From assembly GCA_029964075.1 (NCBI GenBank), contig CM057140.1:3490643-3554642 (forward strand): a stretch of 64,000 nt of DNA, written 5' to 3'. Below, piece by piece: positions 53,201 to 62,813 of the stretch. Within the stretch, counting starts at the first letter, position 1. Each line of letters starts with the position of its first letter. Source of the stretch: Patiria pectinifera (Eukaryota > Echinodermata > Asteroidea > Valvatida > Asterinidae). Under the pieces are notes generated by a model. That model was not told where the DNA came from. It saw nothing but the letters and a program-made list of their open reading frames with translations, and searched no databases. The translations under genes and the position numbers were made by a program.

Positions 53201-56200
53201 GCATCTACAAGCTGGTTTAATCTTTATTTAACAAAGTAAATCCAAAATTAACAACAACAAAACAATGTTTGGCTTCCATGCCGGTACGGTGATGAGAAGC
53301 GACATGGACGTGTAATAAACATTAATGCAAAAATCGTCACAAGATGGCGCCATTGATAAATAGTGCCCTTTTTTTAAATTTAGCTCTGGTTTTTGACAAT
53401 TTCGGTGAGTTACGTTTTTTGATAATAGCCAACCTAGTTTTCTGTACCCAGAGATGGTAGTTAAACATGCTTGATGTATTTTATAGGACATTTGACTGTT
53501 TAAAGTCCTGGAATATACTGATGTCTGGGTCAAATATGGTTTTAAACCACTGTGCAGGGATTTGAAGTGTTATCCATACTCCACAGAAGATTACTGCAAA
53601 TGAATTTGAAGTGTGGGTGCTATTTCTATGGGCAAAAGTGATTTTGCAAAACTTGAAGGGTTGTGAAGTGCAGAAGACTAGGAGGGTTTTAATGTGTACT
53701 ACATGTAGCACTTAAAACAGGTCAAGTTGCCTGAAACTACTGGTAATGAAAAACAGGCTTGTTCATAGCAATTTTTTTTGTCTATAGTAATGCAAATCTC
53801 CATTTTCAGAACACATACATGTACATGTAATTTGTTCAATTGTCGACTGTTTGTACAGTTGGCCATCATTTTACTTATTAATTTCTCAAAAACAAAAAAT
53901 AGTTTACGTTTTTTGTGATTCCTCCGTAGACTGTGAAGAGAAATCAGATGCAGTATGACTTGCCACTGAAAATCGTTTCTTACGAGGTGAGAGTTTTAAA
54001 TGTCCGATTTAAGTAAAGTTGAACCCAATATTAAGACCCTTCCAAACTTGGCATTTTTGAAATCAATCTCATAATTATGACATACGTGGACTTGTTTTCT
54101 GTTTAAAGGGATCTTGACATGAATTTTTTGCAACTTTCTACTCCTCTTAAATGTATGAAAACTATTTGACATCCCTGTTTCCCGCTTCACAGCAATAGAA
54201 AAAAACTTTGAAATCCTAGGAACGTTTTAATGATTGTTGCATTGTCTTTTTCCCAGGAGTTGTACGGTTGGACCATGGACGCTATCGTCAAGCAGATCGG
54301 GCTCAAGAGCAATTGTACATTTTGCGGCGTCTTCAGACGACAGGCGCTGGATCGTGGCGCCTTGCTCGTCAAGGCAGACAAGATAGTTACAGGTACGACA
54401 GAAAATCTGCTAAGCACGGAAAAAAATATAAATATTTGCTAAACGAAAATAGATTACCAGCTAATATGTTATATGCAGTGGTTACCAGGGCCCAATTACG
54501 GGGCTCTGCGTCCTGTTATTGAAAAAAATTCCTGCTTATTAGCAGAAAATTTCTTGCTTACGGTAAGCGTATTTCACGGGTTAGCGACAAATTTTTGCTT
54601 ATGCGCATGTGTACATACAGTGGTGAAGGATTCTATGCTTATATAGGGTTAGCACAGAATTTTATGCTAGCGTAGTATGCACAGAATATGTGGATGGGCA
54701 AAAATGCTGAAAATGTTTTAGTTGCTGTACCTCATGATGATGATAATTAATTTCTCATTTATGATATGTCAGATTTGATATGTATCATTTTTTTTAATTT
54801 TTTTATTTTTTTATTTCAGGGCACAATGCTGACGATATAGCGGAAACTGTTATTATGAATGGTGAGTTGAAAAATAGAAAGTTTCAAAAAGTTATCATCA
54901 TCAGACATTTTCAATAGTTTTCTTTTATATTTTATGATGACTTTAAAGAAATAATTATGTTATTCGTCTTTATGTGTCTTTAGTTCTCAGAGGCGATGTC
55001 GCAAGATTAAGAAGATGTACAGCAATAACAACAGTGAGTTTTGTAATATGAACTGTTAAAAAATTGACCACGTGCTTTAGTTTATTCCAGAACAAGCCTT
55101 TACTCTTTACCACACTTTGAAAATGAGCATGTAAGACTCGCCAGTCCACGTTCACTGTTTACGTGAACGTCTTGGTACCAAACACAGACTAGTCTAGTCA
55201 CAGACTCCCCTGTTTGAATTAACCCAATTGTTATCTGCGTGATCCAAGGAACGAATACCGAAGTCTTATGTAGCGCACGTATCTACCAACAATTAGGTAC
55301 TGAAGGCGCTGGAAATTATGTCTATTATTAGAGACAGGTAAATGAAGTACATGGGAAATATGAGAACCATTATGTAGCACCTTTATAATGGTTTACAAGG
55401 TGCTGCGGTGCACATTGCAGCCACTGCCAGAAACACCGGGGCAAACCCCTTCTCTTAGCGATAAGTGTTACTGGGTTCTTTAACGTGCATTACACAACAC
55501 ACAGGACCTACGGCTTCACTTCCCATCCGAAGGACGAAGCTATAATGGTAAAGCGCCTTGCTCAGGAGCGCAAGCACCATGTTCCCACGGTCAGGATTCG
55601 AACCCATGCACCACGGCACACGAGTCGAACACCATAACCATTGGACCACAGCACCCGACAGTTTGATAACAGTCATCAATTCGCAAAGAATTTCCACTTT
55701 GTTGTAAATTATAAGGCTTTCTTTTCTTTCGAAATACCCATTTATTGCCCTTGAATGGATAGCCCCAGTCAGAACACAAAATAAATGCAATATATTGGAT
55801 GTTTTACACACGTTGTAGATTCTACGCATGGTGCCTGGATGTGCTGAATTTTTTTTGTTTTTCATTTTCAGGGTGCAGATGGGACACTACCAAGATGTAA
55901 ACCGTTCAAGTACACGTACGAAAAAGAAATAGTCATGTAAGTACAAAAAAAGGCCTTGCTGGGAAAAATTATTACGCAGCTCTTCCCATTTTAATCTGTA
56001 GAAAGAAGCCAGGTTTTTCCCCTCAGGATAAACAAGTCACAGTGGAGAAAAGAATTACTTCCATATAAACGTCTATTATCTGAAAAAATCGACAGTAAAT
56101 AAAACCAAAAAAACTAGAAAGCACTCAGAGAGCACACACATCGCCAAGGCTAAACAATTTCCCGCCTCGCTGCGGGTGAAAAATCCTTTAAAAAATCCTT

Positions 56201-58875
56201 CATCCAGACCCAAATCCGGCTCACTTCCAAAATCTAATCGATTTGTACTTGTTCCAAGGACCACCCCTTAAAAAAGTTTCAAGAAAATCCGTCCATATTT
56301 TTTTGAGTTATCCTGTTCACAGACAAACCAACGCCGGAGAAAGCGTGGCGGAGGTAATAAGTTATCATAAGTGAATAAAAAGAATTGCATAGGCCGAAGT
56401 TTGTTTGAAATAAAGGGATCTAAGATGCAGCAATTCCTTTGAATTTGTTGGCCATACATGTCTTTTTTTTTGCTAGGATCTATTTGGAAGTTTAAATGTT
56501 GGTAACACTCACATGTATGTGCCAACCATTGTGGTTGTACATTTCCAAGTTCTGTGTCGTGAATAAGTCAATATTGCTTGAATTATTGATTTACATTGCA
56601 CCTTAGTTATCTAGTTTAGTTCCACCTTACTATTCCCTCTTAAACCCCCTTTTTGTTTTGACACAGGTATGCATATTTTAAGAAGTTAGACTACTTCTCG
56701 ACTGAGTGTATATATTCACCCAACGCGTACAGAGGCCACGCCAGAACGTATCTCAAAGACCTAGAAAAGATCAGACCTAGCTCAATCATAGGTGAGTTAC
56801 ATTTTTATAATCACAGCTAACAGGAATATAAGTCCCGCAATTCCACAAGTTCCACTGATGTTGAATTGTAGGTAACATGTGAATGCTATTCATGTGTGTA
56901 TACTTTTCTTGTATATCTCAAATTTTTGACACAAGTATTAGCACCCAAAACAAAAACCTAATTAATGACTTGTAATGAAGTGTACACATCTTTGGAGTGA
57001 ACCCACGAGTTGACCTAGCACGTGTTACAAAGTAAATTGTGATAATGTGTCTTGCCCAGGGACACAAGCACCACAGCCTGCAAACAACATACAGTCAGCA
57101 GATCTCTCGAGTTCGGGTGCCAGACTGTGAAGCCACACTGTCCATGCAGCATGACTGCATTGCATCACAGGAGAAGCATTGTGATAAAGTGTCTTGCCCA
57201 AGAACACACACTGCAACTAACACCACAGAACCAAACGCACTTTCTGCAGTATTACAATATTTGGGTTAAGATACCAGAACATGAGGCCACACTCTCTGTG
57301 CAGCATGACTCTGTTGTACCATAGTAGAAGCATTGCGATAAAATGCCTTGCCAAAGAACACACACACCCTACAACTAATATAAAACCAAACCCACTATCA
57401 GAATTACAATGTCTTGGGTTCAAGGTACCAGACCATGAGGCCACACTCTCCGTACAGCATGACTTTGTTGCACCATAGTAGAAGCATTAATTGCGATAAA
57501 ATGCCTTGCCCAAGAACACACACCCTACAACTAATAAAGAGCCAAACCCACTATCGGAATTACAATATCTTGGATTCAAGGTACCAGACCATGAGGCCAC
57601 ACTCTCTATGCAACATGACTTTGTTGCACCATCGTAGAAGCATTGCGATAAAGTGTCTTGCCCAAGAACACACACACCCTAGAACTAATATTGAACCAAA
57701 CCCATTATCGGAATTAAGATATCTTGGGTTCAAGGTACCAGACCATGAGGCCACACTCTCTGTGCAGCATGACTTTGTTGCACCATCAAAGAAGCATTGC
57801 GATATTAAAGTGTCTTGCCCAAGAACACAAACACTGCTAGGTACCAGACTATAGGGCGTACATTGCACCCTGCACACTTCTTATACTGACCTACCTTTCT
57901 TTTCTTTCGGTTTCTCTTTTTTCTTCAGACATCATCCATTCCGGTGAGAGTCTCTCAATCAAGAAGGACGTCAAGATGCCGACGCAAGGAACCTGCACTC
58001 GCTGCGGTTACATCTCCAGCCGCCCGCTCTGCAAAGCCTGCGTGCTGCTTGAGGGCTTGAACAAAGGCCTGCCAAAGTGAGTGGACGAAGCAAGCGTAGT
58101 ATTAAAAGCGTGTCCCAGAGCGCACAAAATTCTATCCAATTAAGAATATATGGCTATTCAGTGGAAGTCTTTTCTTGCATCTGGTCTACACAGTGGGCTG
58201 GATTCAGCCCATTCATTGGCGTTACAGGGTAATCCTATATGATAGCACTGCCCGACAGTCAGTCAGTGGATCAGTCAGTCACTCAGTTAAAAAAAGGACT
58301 GAAGTCCGGCCCTCTGCGACTAGCAAAACTACATAGTTTTCTACTAGTCCTTTTCTTTCAGCAGACTGGGACCCCATGTGCAGAAAACTATGCAAAGCCC
58401 ATTCAGGTTAACTTTAGTTGGACTGGTAGTTTCATGCGCCAGTCTATTTTCTTGCACAGTTTGAAAAAATGATGCACGAAAACGTGTATTTTATTGTTGC
58501 TATTATATGTTTGTCTTTCTCAGACTTGGTATCGGAAAGGAACACAGAGAACGAAAGAAGGTAAGCAGTGAAGGAAATTGTTTAAATCTACAGTTCAAAT
58601 GAATGTTCAATTTGTATGTTTTGTTTTAACAAAATAACCACTTTATGCCGATTTTGGGCGTCAGTGTGTCATTTGTCAAAGAACATGGCTTATTGTCTAG
58701 TTTTCTGTTCAACATTTTGGTCTTTTCTGTCAATTTACAGTTGGCATTGCTTCAGGCCCAAAGTTCTAACCAGACAGTTGAGCCAGTGACAAGTGCTAAT
58801 GTATCGATGGAGAGTTCAACACCATCTTCAAGTATAGCTGGAGCTAACGCAGTGCCTCAGAGAATAGAATTTTAA
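32267..58875 (+). CDS. CTU1: CTU1/NCS6, cytosolic tRNA 2-thiolation subunit, 12 exons
   Basis: With CTU2, this enzyme thiolates the wobble U34 of certain cytosolic tRNAs, using sulfur carried by URM1. Coding exons: 32267-32323, 48492-48615, 50379-50497, 53930-53986, 54257-54392, 54820-54861, 54984-55033, 55872-55936, 56667-56791, 57929-58076, 58524-58560 and 58741-58875. All junctions are GT-AG and in frame, giving 364 residues plus stop (human CTU1 is about 350). Visible motifs are an N-terminal zinc pair C5xxC8 and C24xxC27, the ATP-pyrophosphatase P-loop SGGKDS (57-62), [18 protein letters not shown] (Cys139/Cys142), [14 protein letters not shown] (165-178), [12 protein letters not shown], and a C-terminal zinc pair C281xxC284 and C293xxC296. 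The start has an AAAATG context and matches the family N-terminus. Exons 6 and 11 are only 42 and 37 nt. Intron 1 is 16,168 nt, far longer than the rest. Confidence 0.95.
33306..33338. repeat. Perfect 16-bp-arm hairpin in CTU1 intron 1
   Basis: AAATTCTTTGATTATT is followed by one A and then its exact reverse complement. It is AT-rich and could form a cruciform. It may be a remnant of a foldback element. Confidence 0.8.
33610..34090. mobile_element. Diverged relative of MITE family B
   Basis: Shared words with 22173-22563 include TTTGTTCGTTT, TTGATTTCTTC.AAATGACAGC.TGCCAGA and GTTTAGT.CC...TA.GATCTTT.A-like runs near 33950-34015, but the middle differs. A similar middle (TCGGAATATCAAGC, TCCTAGAATGTT) recurs in reverse at about 38560-38720. 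Boundaries are approximate. Confidence 0.45.
34431..34820. mobile_element. Foldback MITE family C, copy 1
   Basis: Long inverted arms begin GTGGCCAATT...CTACCTCCGTAAATAAAGGCCAC and are mirrored at the right end. A second, larger copy is at 60476-60930. Much of the element is self-complementary (for example CTGCATTTTTCAGA and TCTGAAAAATGCA), so a transcript would fold into a long hairpin. It has no coding capacity. Confidence 0.75.
35126..35668 (-). mobile_element. MITE family A copy 3 (reverse), in CTU1 intron 1
   Basis: This is the reverse complement of the 22959-23476 and 40962-41485 family, flanked by TA on both sides. The terminal repeat reads AAGGCAATATATACAACATTTGC. The central 28-bp palindrome is at 35289-35316. 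Confidence 0.8.
36230..36620. promoter_or_regulatory. Non-repetitive GC-richer block in CTU1 intron 1 (candidate regulatory DNA)
   Basis: This is complex sequence with no recognisable protein and no similarity elsewhere in the window. It ends with homeodomain-type cores (CCCATTAATTTAATTTG) near 36568-36584. Listed on composition and position only. Confidence 0.22.
38860..39300. promoter_or_regulatory. Non-repetitive block in CTU1 intron 1 (candidate regulatory DNA)
   Basis: This is complex, GC-richer sequence inside AT-rich DNA, including CTCCTAATGACCACAAAG and GATTCAATCAGTTTAATGAG with homeodomain-like cores. No coding signal or repeat is recognised. Function is inferred only. Confidence 0.22.
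40962..41485 (+). mobile_element. MITE family A copy 2, in CTU1 intron 1
   Basis: This 524-bp copy has TA on both flanks and terminal repeats starting AAGGGAATGTACAACATTTG. Its central palindrome is at 41306-41333. It is the best-preserved copy in this window. Confidence 0.85.
41500..41900. repeat. Low-complexity GTCAGT/TTGGTT tract
   Basis: This is a degenerate mixture of TTGGTTGGT, AGTCAGTCAG and TTTGTCAGTCTTTCGGT words with no gene. Related GACTGACT tracts occur at about 44698-44745 and 45085-45480. Confidence 0.6.
42280..42700. promoter_or_regulatory. GC-richer non-repetitive block in CTU1 intron 1 (candidate regulatory DNA)
   Basis: This block contains an E-box joined to a TALE-type core (GATGACAGCTGGCAT near 42447-42461), with no coding signal. 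It may be a conserved noncoding element. Evidence is weak and comes from sequence composition only. Confidence 0.22.
43057..43381 (-). mobile_element. MITE family B copy in CTU1 intron 1
   Basis: This is the reverse orientation of 22173-22563, sharing ACTTGGATTAAAGATCGTAC, ATTCCGTCTGGCTTG and ATTTTGAGTGGTGG. The right terminal repeat reads AAAGCATATGATCC. The left end lacks a clear terminal repeat. Confidence 0.65.
43674..44031. mobile_element. Foldback MITE with about 40-bp inverted ends
   Basis: The left end, starting TTCGGGGCGATTCACAATGC, and the right end, finishing GCATTGTGAATCGCCCGAA, are inverted copies over about 41 bp with one indel. The interior is AT-rich. The flanks (near 43650 and 44035-44130) resemble 58100-58235, so this element is probably nested in an older dispersed repeat. 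Confidence 0.7.
45085..45480. repeat. GACTGACTGAGTCACT minisatellite
   Basis: This is a degenerate tandem of 4-bp-based words (CTGACTGA, GAGTCACTGGCTGA, GACCTACTGAGTCACTG) with higher-order blocks of roughly 24-50 bp. It has no coding signal. Confidence 0.75.
46060..46300. promoter_or_regulatory. GC-richer non-repetitive block in CTU1 intron 1 (candidate regulatory DNA)
   Basis: This complex sequence has no similarity to other parts of the window and no protein signal. It is followed by a C run. Listed as a possible conserved noncoding element on composition only. Confidence 0.2.
47056..47445. mobile_element. piggyBac-like MITE 1, upstream of CTU1 exon 2
   Basis: The ends CCCTAAC and GTTAGGG are flanked on both sides by TTAA (47052-47055 and 47446-47449). 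A TTAA target site with CCC-starting ends is the piggyBac signature. The 390-bp interior is rich in CCTCAATCCTGCAAAATCC repeats on the left, inverted on the right. Confidence 0.8.
47659..48414. mobile_element. piggyBac-like MITE 2, diverged, directly before CTU1 exon 2
   Basis: The left end CCTAAATTCCTCGGC and the right end GGTTAGGG resemble element 1 but have drifted, and the TTAA flanks are not intact. The interior carries the same CCTCAATCCTCCAAAATCC repeats plus unrelated sequence that may be nested insertions. It ends only 77 bp before exon 2. Confidence 0.6.
49084..49761. mobile_element. piggyBac-like MITE 3 with internal tandem expansion, CTU1 intron 2
   Basis: TTAA (49080-49083), CCCTAAC ... 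GTTAGGG, TTAA (49762-49765). The interior from about 49120 to 49550 holds about ten tandem units of roughly 42 bp built on GGATTTTGGAGGATTGAGGC plus TGAATGGTATTTTT. Its right end, CCTAGCAAAAAGGCCTAGG, is the inverted match of the left end of element 1. Confidence 0.85.
49950..50185. repeat. Dispersed repeat fragment in CTU1 intron 2
   Basis: ATGCCCCGCGGCGAAGCCGA followed by GGGGTATACTGTTTTCGCC is, from my recollection, a start shared by abundant repeats in marine invertebrate genomes. The fragment has no terminal structure I could define and ends within 190 bp of exon 3. Confidence 0.4.
50498..53929 (+). other. CTU1 intron 3
   Basis: This 3.4-kb intron contains no recognised gene. Bases 50550-51020 are AT-rich and low complexity. 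Bases about 52380-52960 are a non-repetitive block rich in TAAT/ATTA cores (CCATTAATTTGG, CACAATTACATTATG, GAGAATTAATCC) and may be regulatory. The remainder is featureless to me. Confidence 0.4.
54485..54720. repeat. Dispersed repeat in CTU1 intron 5
   Basis: The stretch beginning AGGGCCCAATTACGGGGCTC and continuing with CTTATTAGCAGAAAATTTC and CTTACGGTAAGC resembles a repeat I recall as common in echinoderm-type genomes. Boundaries are approximate and no target duplication was found. Confidence 0.35.
55380..55659 (-). mobile_element. tRNA-derived SINE in CTU1 intron 7, reverse orientation
   Basis: On the minus strand the head carries a tRNA-like A box (GTGGTCCAATGGTTATGGTG) and B box (GGGTTCGAATCC). 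A body with CCTGAGCAAGGCGCTTTACC and a 3' part containing GTTAAAGAACCCAGTAACAC and TTTGCCCCGGTGTTTCTGGC follow. That body resembles the widespread vertebrate and invertebrate V-SINE/HE1-type family as I recall it. It should be transcribed by RNA polymerase III when active. It is not a functional tRNA: no cloverleaf is maintained beyond the promoter boxes. Confidence 0.75.
56090..56345. repeat. Dispersed repeat fragment in CTU1 intron 8
   Basis: TTTCAAGAAAATCCGTCCAT followed by GAGTTATCCTGTTCACAGAC and AAACCAACGCCGGAGAAAGC is typical of an abundant marine invertebrate repeat tail, as I recall it. No coding frame is retained. Confidence 0.4.
57030..57850 (-). repeat. SINE-derived tandem repeat (about 150-bp unit) in CTU1 intron 9
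   Basis: Six starts of a unit beginning GATAAAGTGTCTTGCCCAAG or close variants lie near 57039, 57182, 57336, 57495, 57648 and 57800, a step of 143-159 bp. On the minus strand each unit contains GTGGCCTCATGGTCTGG, the A-box-like head also seen in the SINE at 61838, and a segment like the SINE body (CTTGGGCAAGACAC). The array therefore looks like amplified SINE pieces. Small open frames inside are artefacts. Confidence 0.75.
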
Positions 58876-60475
58876 TTCACGCCACATGTACATTGTGTAT
58901 TTATTTTTGTAATATTTAAGCCTTTAATCCTAAAATGTGGAGGCGTCAGTTTGCTGAATTTTACACTAGTTGTCAACCAAATGGTTCTCGGACTTTACTT
59001 CCCTTTAAAAATTCCTGCGGCGTCATGTATCAAATATAGAAATGAAAACTTGCCTTCACCAGCTGTTTTATAGACGTGTTCAAAACATAGAGGAGATTGT
59101 GTAGTAATGACCCTGTTCCTATGAGAACAAAAATCCTGATTTATTATTGGACTCGGCCAAGTTGTTAGCAGTGGCCAAGTTCGGGCAAGGACCATTAGTC
59201 GACTAGTGGTTGATTTGTGACGTACCTTACGCCTGCGCACTGATAGCAACGTGCGAACGTCTCTCGTCAAACGCTGGTCAAAATGTCATCGCAAAACTTC
59301 TGGATCCTGGCTCTCTGCTAGCGTTATGAATGCGCGCGGCTATTGGTTACCAGCGAAGCAACCAACCCCAGTAGGCTGGTTCCAAATAGTCGACTAGCGT
59401 AGTCAACCACCGTTGACTAGACAGAGTTCGGGCAAACGTTAGTTAACCATTGGTCAACTATAGTCCTTGCGCAAACTTGGCCAGTGTTTAAACCTTCAGG
59501 AATGTAGCGGATGGAGGGCAGGGTTTTGATATTTTTTTTTTAAGGAAGTTTTGGGGTAACTGACGATGCAGATGACAAAACCCAATTCGATAATATAAAT
59601 GGTTGCTCCAGGTTGCTGAAGTAATTTTGGAATGAAAAAAAAAACAAGTCAAAGGACCAAAAAGACCTGTATACAAACTACAAAATGGCCAATATAGATG
59701 GGTCCTACAAGTAACTACTGCCCAAAAAACTCACCTTAATTTATGAAGAAAAAAATATCTCTGTCGAAGTCTTGTCCTCTGATCTGCTCTGCTGTCAAAA
59801 CCACGCCGCCATTAAGTGAATGACCACACCCAACAACAGGCACACACTTTTATACCTATCCCAGCTTGGCTGGTTCCCAAACCTACACTATGATGTTACA
59901 ATGTGATTTTAAAAAGCAGTACCAGTATGCAAATGAGGGGTGCTGGCCTTTTTTTCAGGACGACTCAATAAATTTGGGGATAAAGCTGTGTTCATGCAAT
60001 GTTGGAAAAGTTAAAATAATTATCATTGAATTCTAAAAGGAGAAATGTGGGGAACAGAAATAAACCACCTTGGTAAAATCAAATTTTTCTCACAATGTGT
60101 TTGTTTTATTTATTGAAAAACAGTATACATTTTTTTTTCAAAAGTAGCTTGTCTATACATACAAATTTATACATGCGTGCTTTCTCAGCTGGATGTCAGT
60201 ATAGTGTTTTCTGCATAGATTTATACTCCCAAAAATACTGTATTTTTAAGGCTAAATATTTAATTTTGGAAAGAAAATGAAATATTTCAGTACTAAAACA
60301 TGACCATGTAAAGAATAGAAGAAATTGAGATATATTTAATATTTCAAGACGAAAGAAGTGGCAAATTGTAGGGAAGATTTAGGACAAAGTTGTTTTTGTT
60401 TTTTGGAACTGTTGGGCGCAATCGGTCAATCTGTGCGATAGGTCAATCGTGATCGAGTTGTGAATTAGGTAGCCC
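58876..60475. other. CTU1 3' flank
   Basis: No further gene is recognised on either strand. A polyadenylation signal could not be chosen: AATAAA occurs at about 59966 and 60060, far from the stop codon. Bases 59140-59480 contain repeated GTCGACTA/TAGTCGACTAG and GGGCAAAC words in both orientations, probably a decayed foldback element. Confidence 0.4.
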
Positions 60476-60930
60476 CATAAATGTGGCCAATTATTTACTG
60501 GACTACCTCCGTAAATAAAGGCCACACTTCCACCATGTACATACAAAAACATGTCAAACTTTGTTAAATTTTGATTTTCACATTTAGGCTTAGTTTGCAG
60601 TTTATTTTTGCTTTAGAAGCATACTCGCCCTCTATAGGTTAATCAGAAAGTGCTGCCTTTTTCAGAAATTTCCAGATTCGTTTGCACACGTTTGCGTATC
60701 AAAATTTCAACATGAAATTTCACGAAAAATAGACATCTGAAAAAAGGCAGCACTTTCTGATTAGCCCATAAAGAGGGGGAGTATACTTCTAAAGCAAAAA
60801 TAAACTACAACCTAAGCCTAAATGTGAAAATCAAAATTTGACAAAGTTCGACATGTTTTTGTACATGGTGGAAGTGTGGCCTTTATTTACGGAGGTAGTC
60901 CCAGTAAATTGGCCACATTTATGACGCTAT
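60476..60930. mobile_element. Foldback MITE family C, copy 2
   Basis: This copy is largely self-complementary end to end. The left begins GCCCCATAAATGTGGCCAAT with ACTACCTCCGTAAATAAAGG, and the right mirrors both. Inner arms GAAAGTGCTGCCTTTTTCAGA and its complement (near 60645-60665 and 60737-60760) continue the hairpin. The element is about 455 bp and matches copy 1 at 34431 in outer arms and part of the core. Confidence 0.82.
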
Positions 60931-61837
60931 GAATTAGGAAGAAAAGGTGTTCGACTGGTGGCTGCGGGATCGACCGATAACGCAACGCGATCGACCGATG
61001 GCGCATATCGACCAAACGCATCCAACATAACCACTAGAAATGTGCTTGCTAGATGTATACAAAGCACACTGCCTTTCTGAGTTATTTTAAAAAATTTTAA
61101 ATACACTATTTACAGTCTGCATAAGGAACGTTTGGTTTAACGGACGGCTCGATCATTATAAAATGTTTAAAAATATAATCTTTATGATTTTTGGACAGAG
61201 GTTTTAAGAAAGTTGCTCTAATCGAGTAGTACTTTGGAAGAACACAAGAATAAATTTGTAGAGTTATATTTTAGTCTGGCACAAGTCAGGTCAAACGAAA
61301 ATGAATACTTACAACAGAAATGAATACTAACAACGGAAATCATTGCAACAGGTTGTGACTTGCCTTGTGATGGACTTTTGATCAACTTGTGACAAAGTTG
61401 ATTTTCTACCTGTCTTTTTTGAACAGCGCCACCTAGTGTCAGATGATATCCAACCCTACATTGAAACAACTTCAAAACCTTTCAAACTTCAGTTTGCCAA
61501 ATTTGCTCCTTTTAGGACAATAGGGGGCCTACAGAATCTGTTTCCTCACAAAATCTTGGCCATGTACATGTATGAAGCCCCAAAAGTGGACAAGCCAATT
61601 TTTCTTATTTATTACTGCTAGCAGAATCTCACATTTTTTTTATTTCACGTCGGCCATCTTCCAACTCTCTGCCAGCAGTAATTTGAAATCTACTTTGACA
61701 ACTTGATAAGCAGAAATATGGGTTGGTGAAACCAAAATCTCCTATTTTGTGCTGGTGGAAATTTGTTCCTGTACCAAAAGTGGACAAACTAAAAAAAAGA
61801 AAACCACCAAATGTTCTACTAGAATTTATATATTGTG
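60931..61837. other. Intergenic sequence, no feature recognised
   Basis: The sequence is AT-rich with a few CGATCGACCGAT words near 60970-61010. I see no gene, RNA gene or clear repeat. Confidence 0.4.
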
Positions 61838-62660
61838 GAGTGCCGTGGCCTCATGGTCTGGAGCATTGAACTTGTGGTCTGCAGGTAATTCTGCAGGTTG
61901 TGGGTTCGAGTCCAGCCTGGGGCCATGGTGCATGTGCCCTTGGGCAAGGCACTTTGTCATGCATTGCTTCTCTCCACCCAGGAGTAAATGGGTACCTGTG
62001 AGGGCACTGATGGTTTTTATGGTTGATTTTAGCTGCTTTGGCCAAAAATGGCAGCATCAAGCATATACTCCCCAGGGAGCTGAGATGGTATTTGGAATGT
62101 TTCATTGGCCCAATGTGCAGTGTAATAATGATAAAGCGCTATACAGGGTGGATAAAGAAAAATCGAAACCGAGATATTATTGCTAATTGGAACAGAAGTA
62201 TCGCACATGTGAATCAAAGTGAGATATCCTCTGTTAGGGTTGAATCTCCTCTTTAAAATGACACCCTGTTCATGTCCTTACATTCACGGTTGACTGAGCA
62301 GTGACCAAATTTGTGAAAGGGTCTATTTAGAGAATTGCGCCACTTTTCAATTGTGGTCATTTGTCACCGAGTGAAAGGCTGTGGTTGCCAATCAAAGCAG
62401 GTGGGGGAAAAAAGAGATTTCACCATGAAACGTGGCGCAATTCTCTAGATAGACCCTTTCATAAAATTGGTCACTGCTCAGTCAACCGTGAATGTAATGA
62501 CATGATCAGGGTGTCATTTTAAAGAGGAGATTCAACCCTAACAGAGGATATCTCCCTTTGATTCACATGTGCCCTACTTTTGTTCCAATTGGCAATAATA
62601 TCTCGGTTTCGTTTTTTTTTATCCACCCTGTAAAAGCACCACATATTATTATTGCTGAAT
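61838..62660 (+). mobile_element. tRNA-derived SINE, split by a MITE
   Basis: The head has an A-box-like GTGGCCTCATGGTCTGGAGC and a B box GGGTTCGAGTCC spaced as in tRNAs. A body with CCCTTGGGCAAGGCACTTTG follows, and a 3' end with GATAAAGCGCTATA. A 486-bp MITE (62145-62630) sits in the tail; beyond it the tail resumes with AAAGCACCACATATTATTATTG. The TATTATTATT end fits a SINE tail repeat. Confidence 0.78.
62145..62630. mobile_element. Foldback mariner-like MITE (TA target) in a SINE tail
   Basis: This 486-bp element is almost entirely palindromic. The left arm starts CAGGGTGGATAAAGAAAAAT and the right arm ends with the complement ATCCACCCTG. Inner arms carry CCTCTGTTAGGGTTGAATC, TTGACTGAGCAGTGACCAA and AGGGTCTATTTAGAGAATTG, each mirrored. 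TA flanks both sides (62143-62144 and 62631-62632), which fits Tc1/mariner-type insertion. Short open frames on both strands come from the arms. Confidence 0.88.
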
Positions 62661-62813
62661 GGCAAACTTGGGTAGCCCACTGTCTGGGTTTCATAGGCCA
62701 TGGGTTTCTTCTGGACGGAGTTTTGAAGGTCCTTTGGTTTCAACTGCAAAGCAGGGTTTTTTTTTGGCTGGACCAAGAAAGCAGGGACATTCCAATTTTT
62801 GGCATTTGGATTT

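Noticed and set aside
55590..55660. Possible tRNA gene on the minus strand
   Set aside because: A and B boxes are present, but the sequence continues into a SINE body and a complete cloverleaf is not kept.
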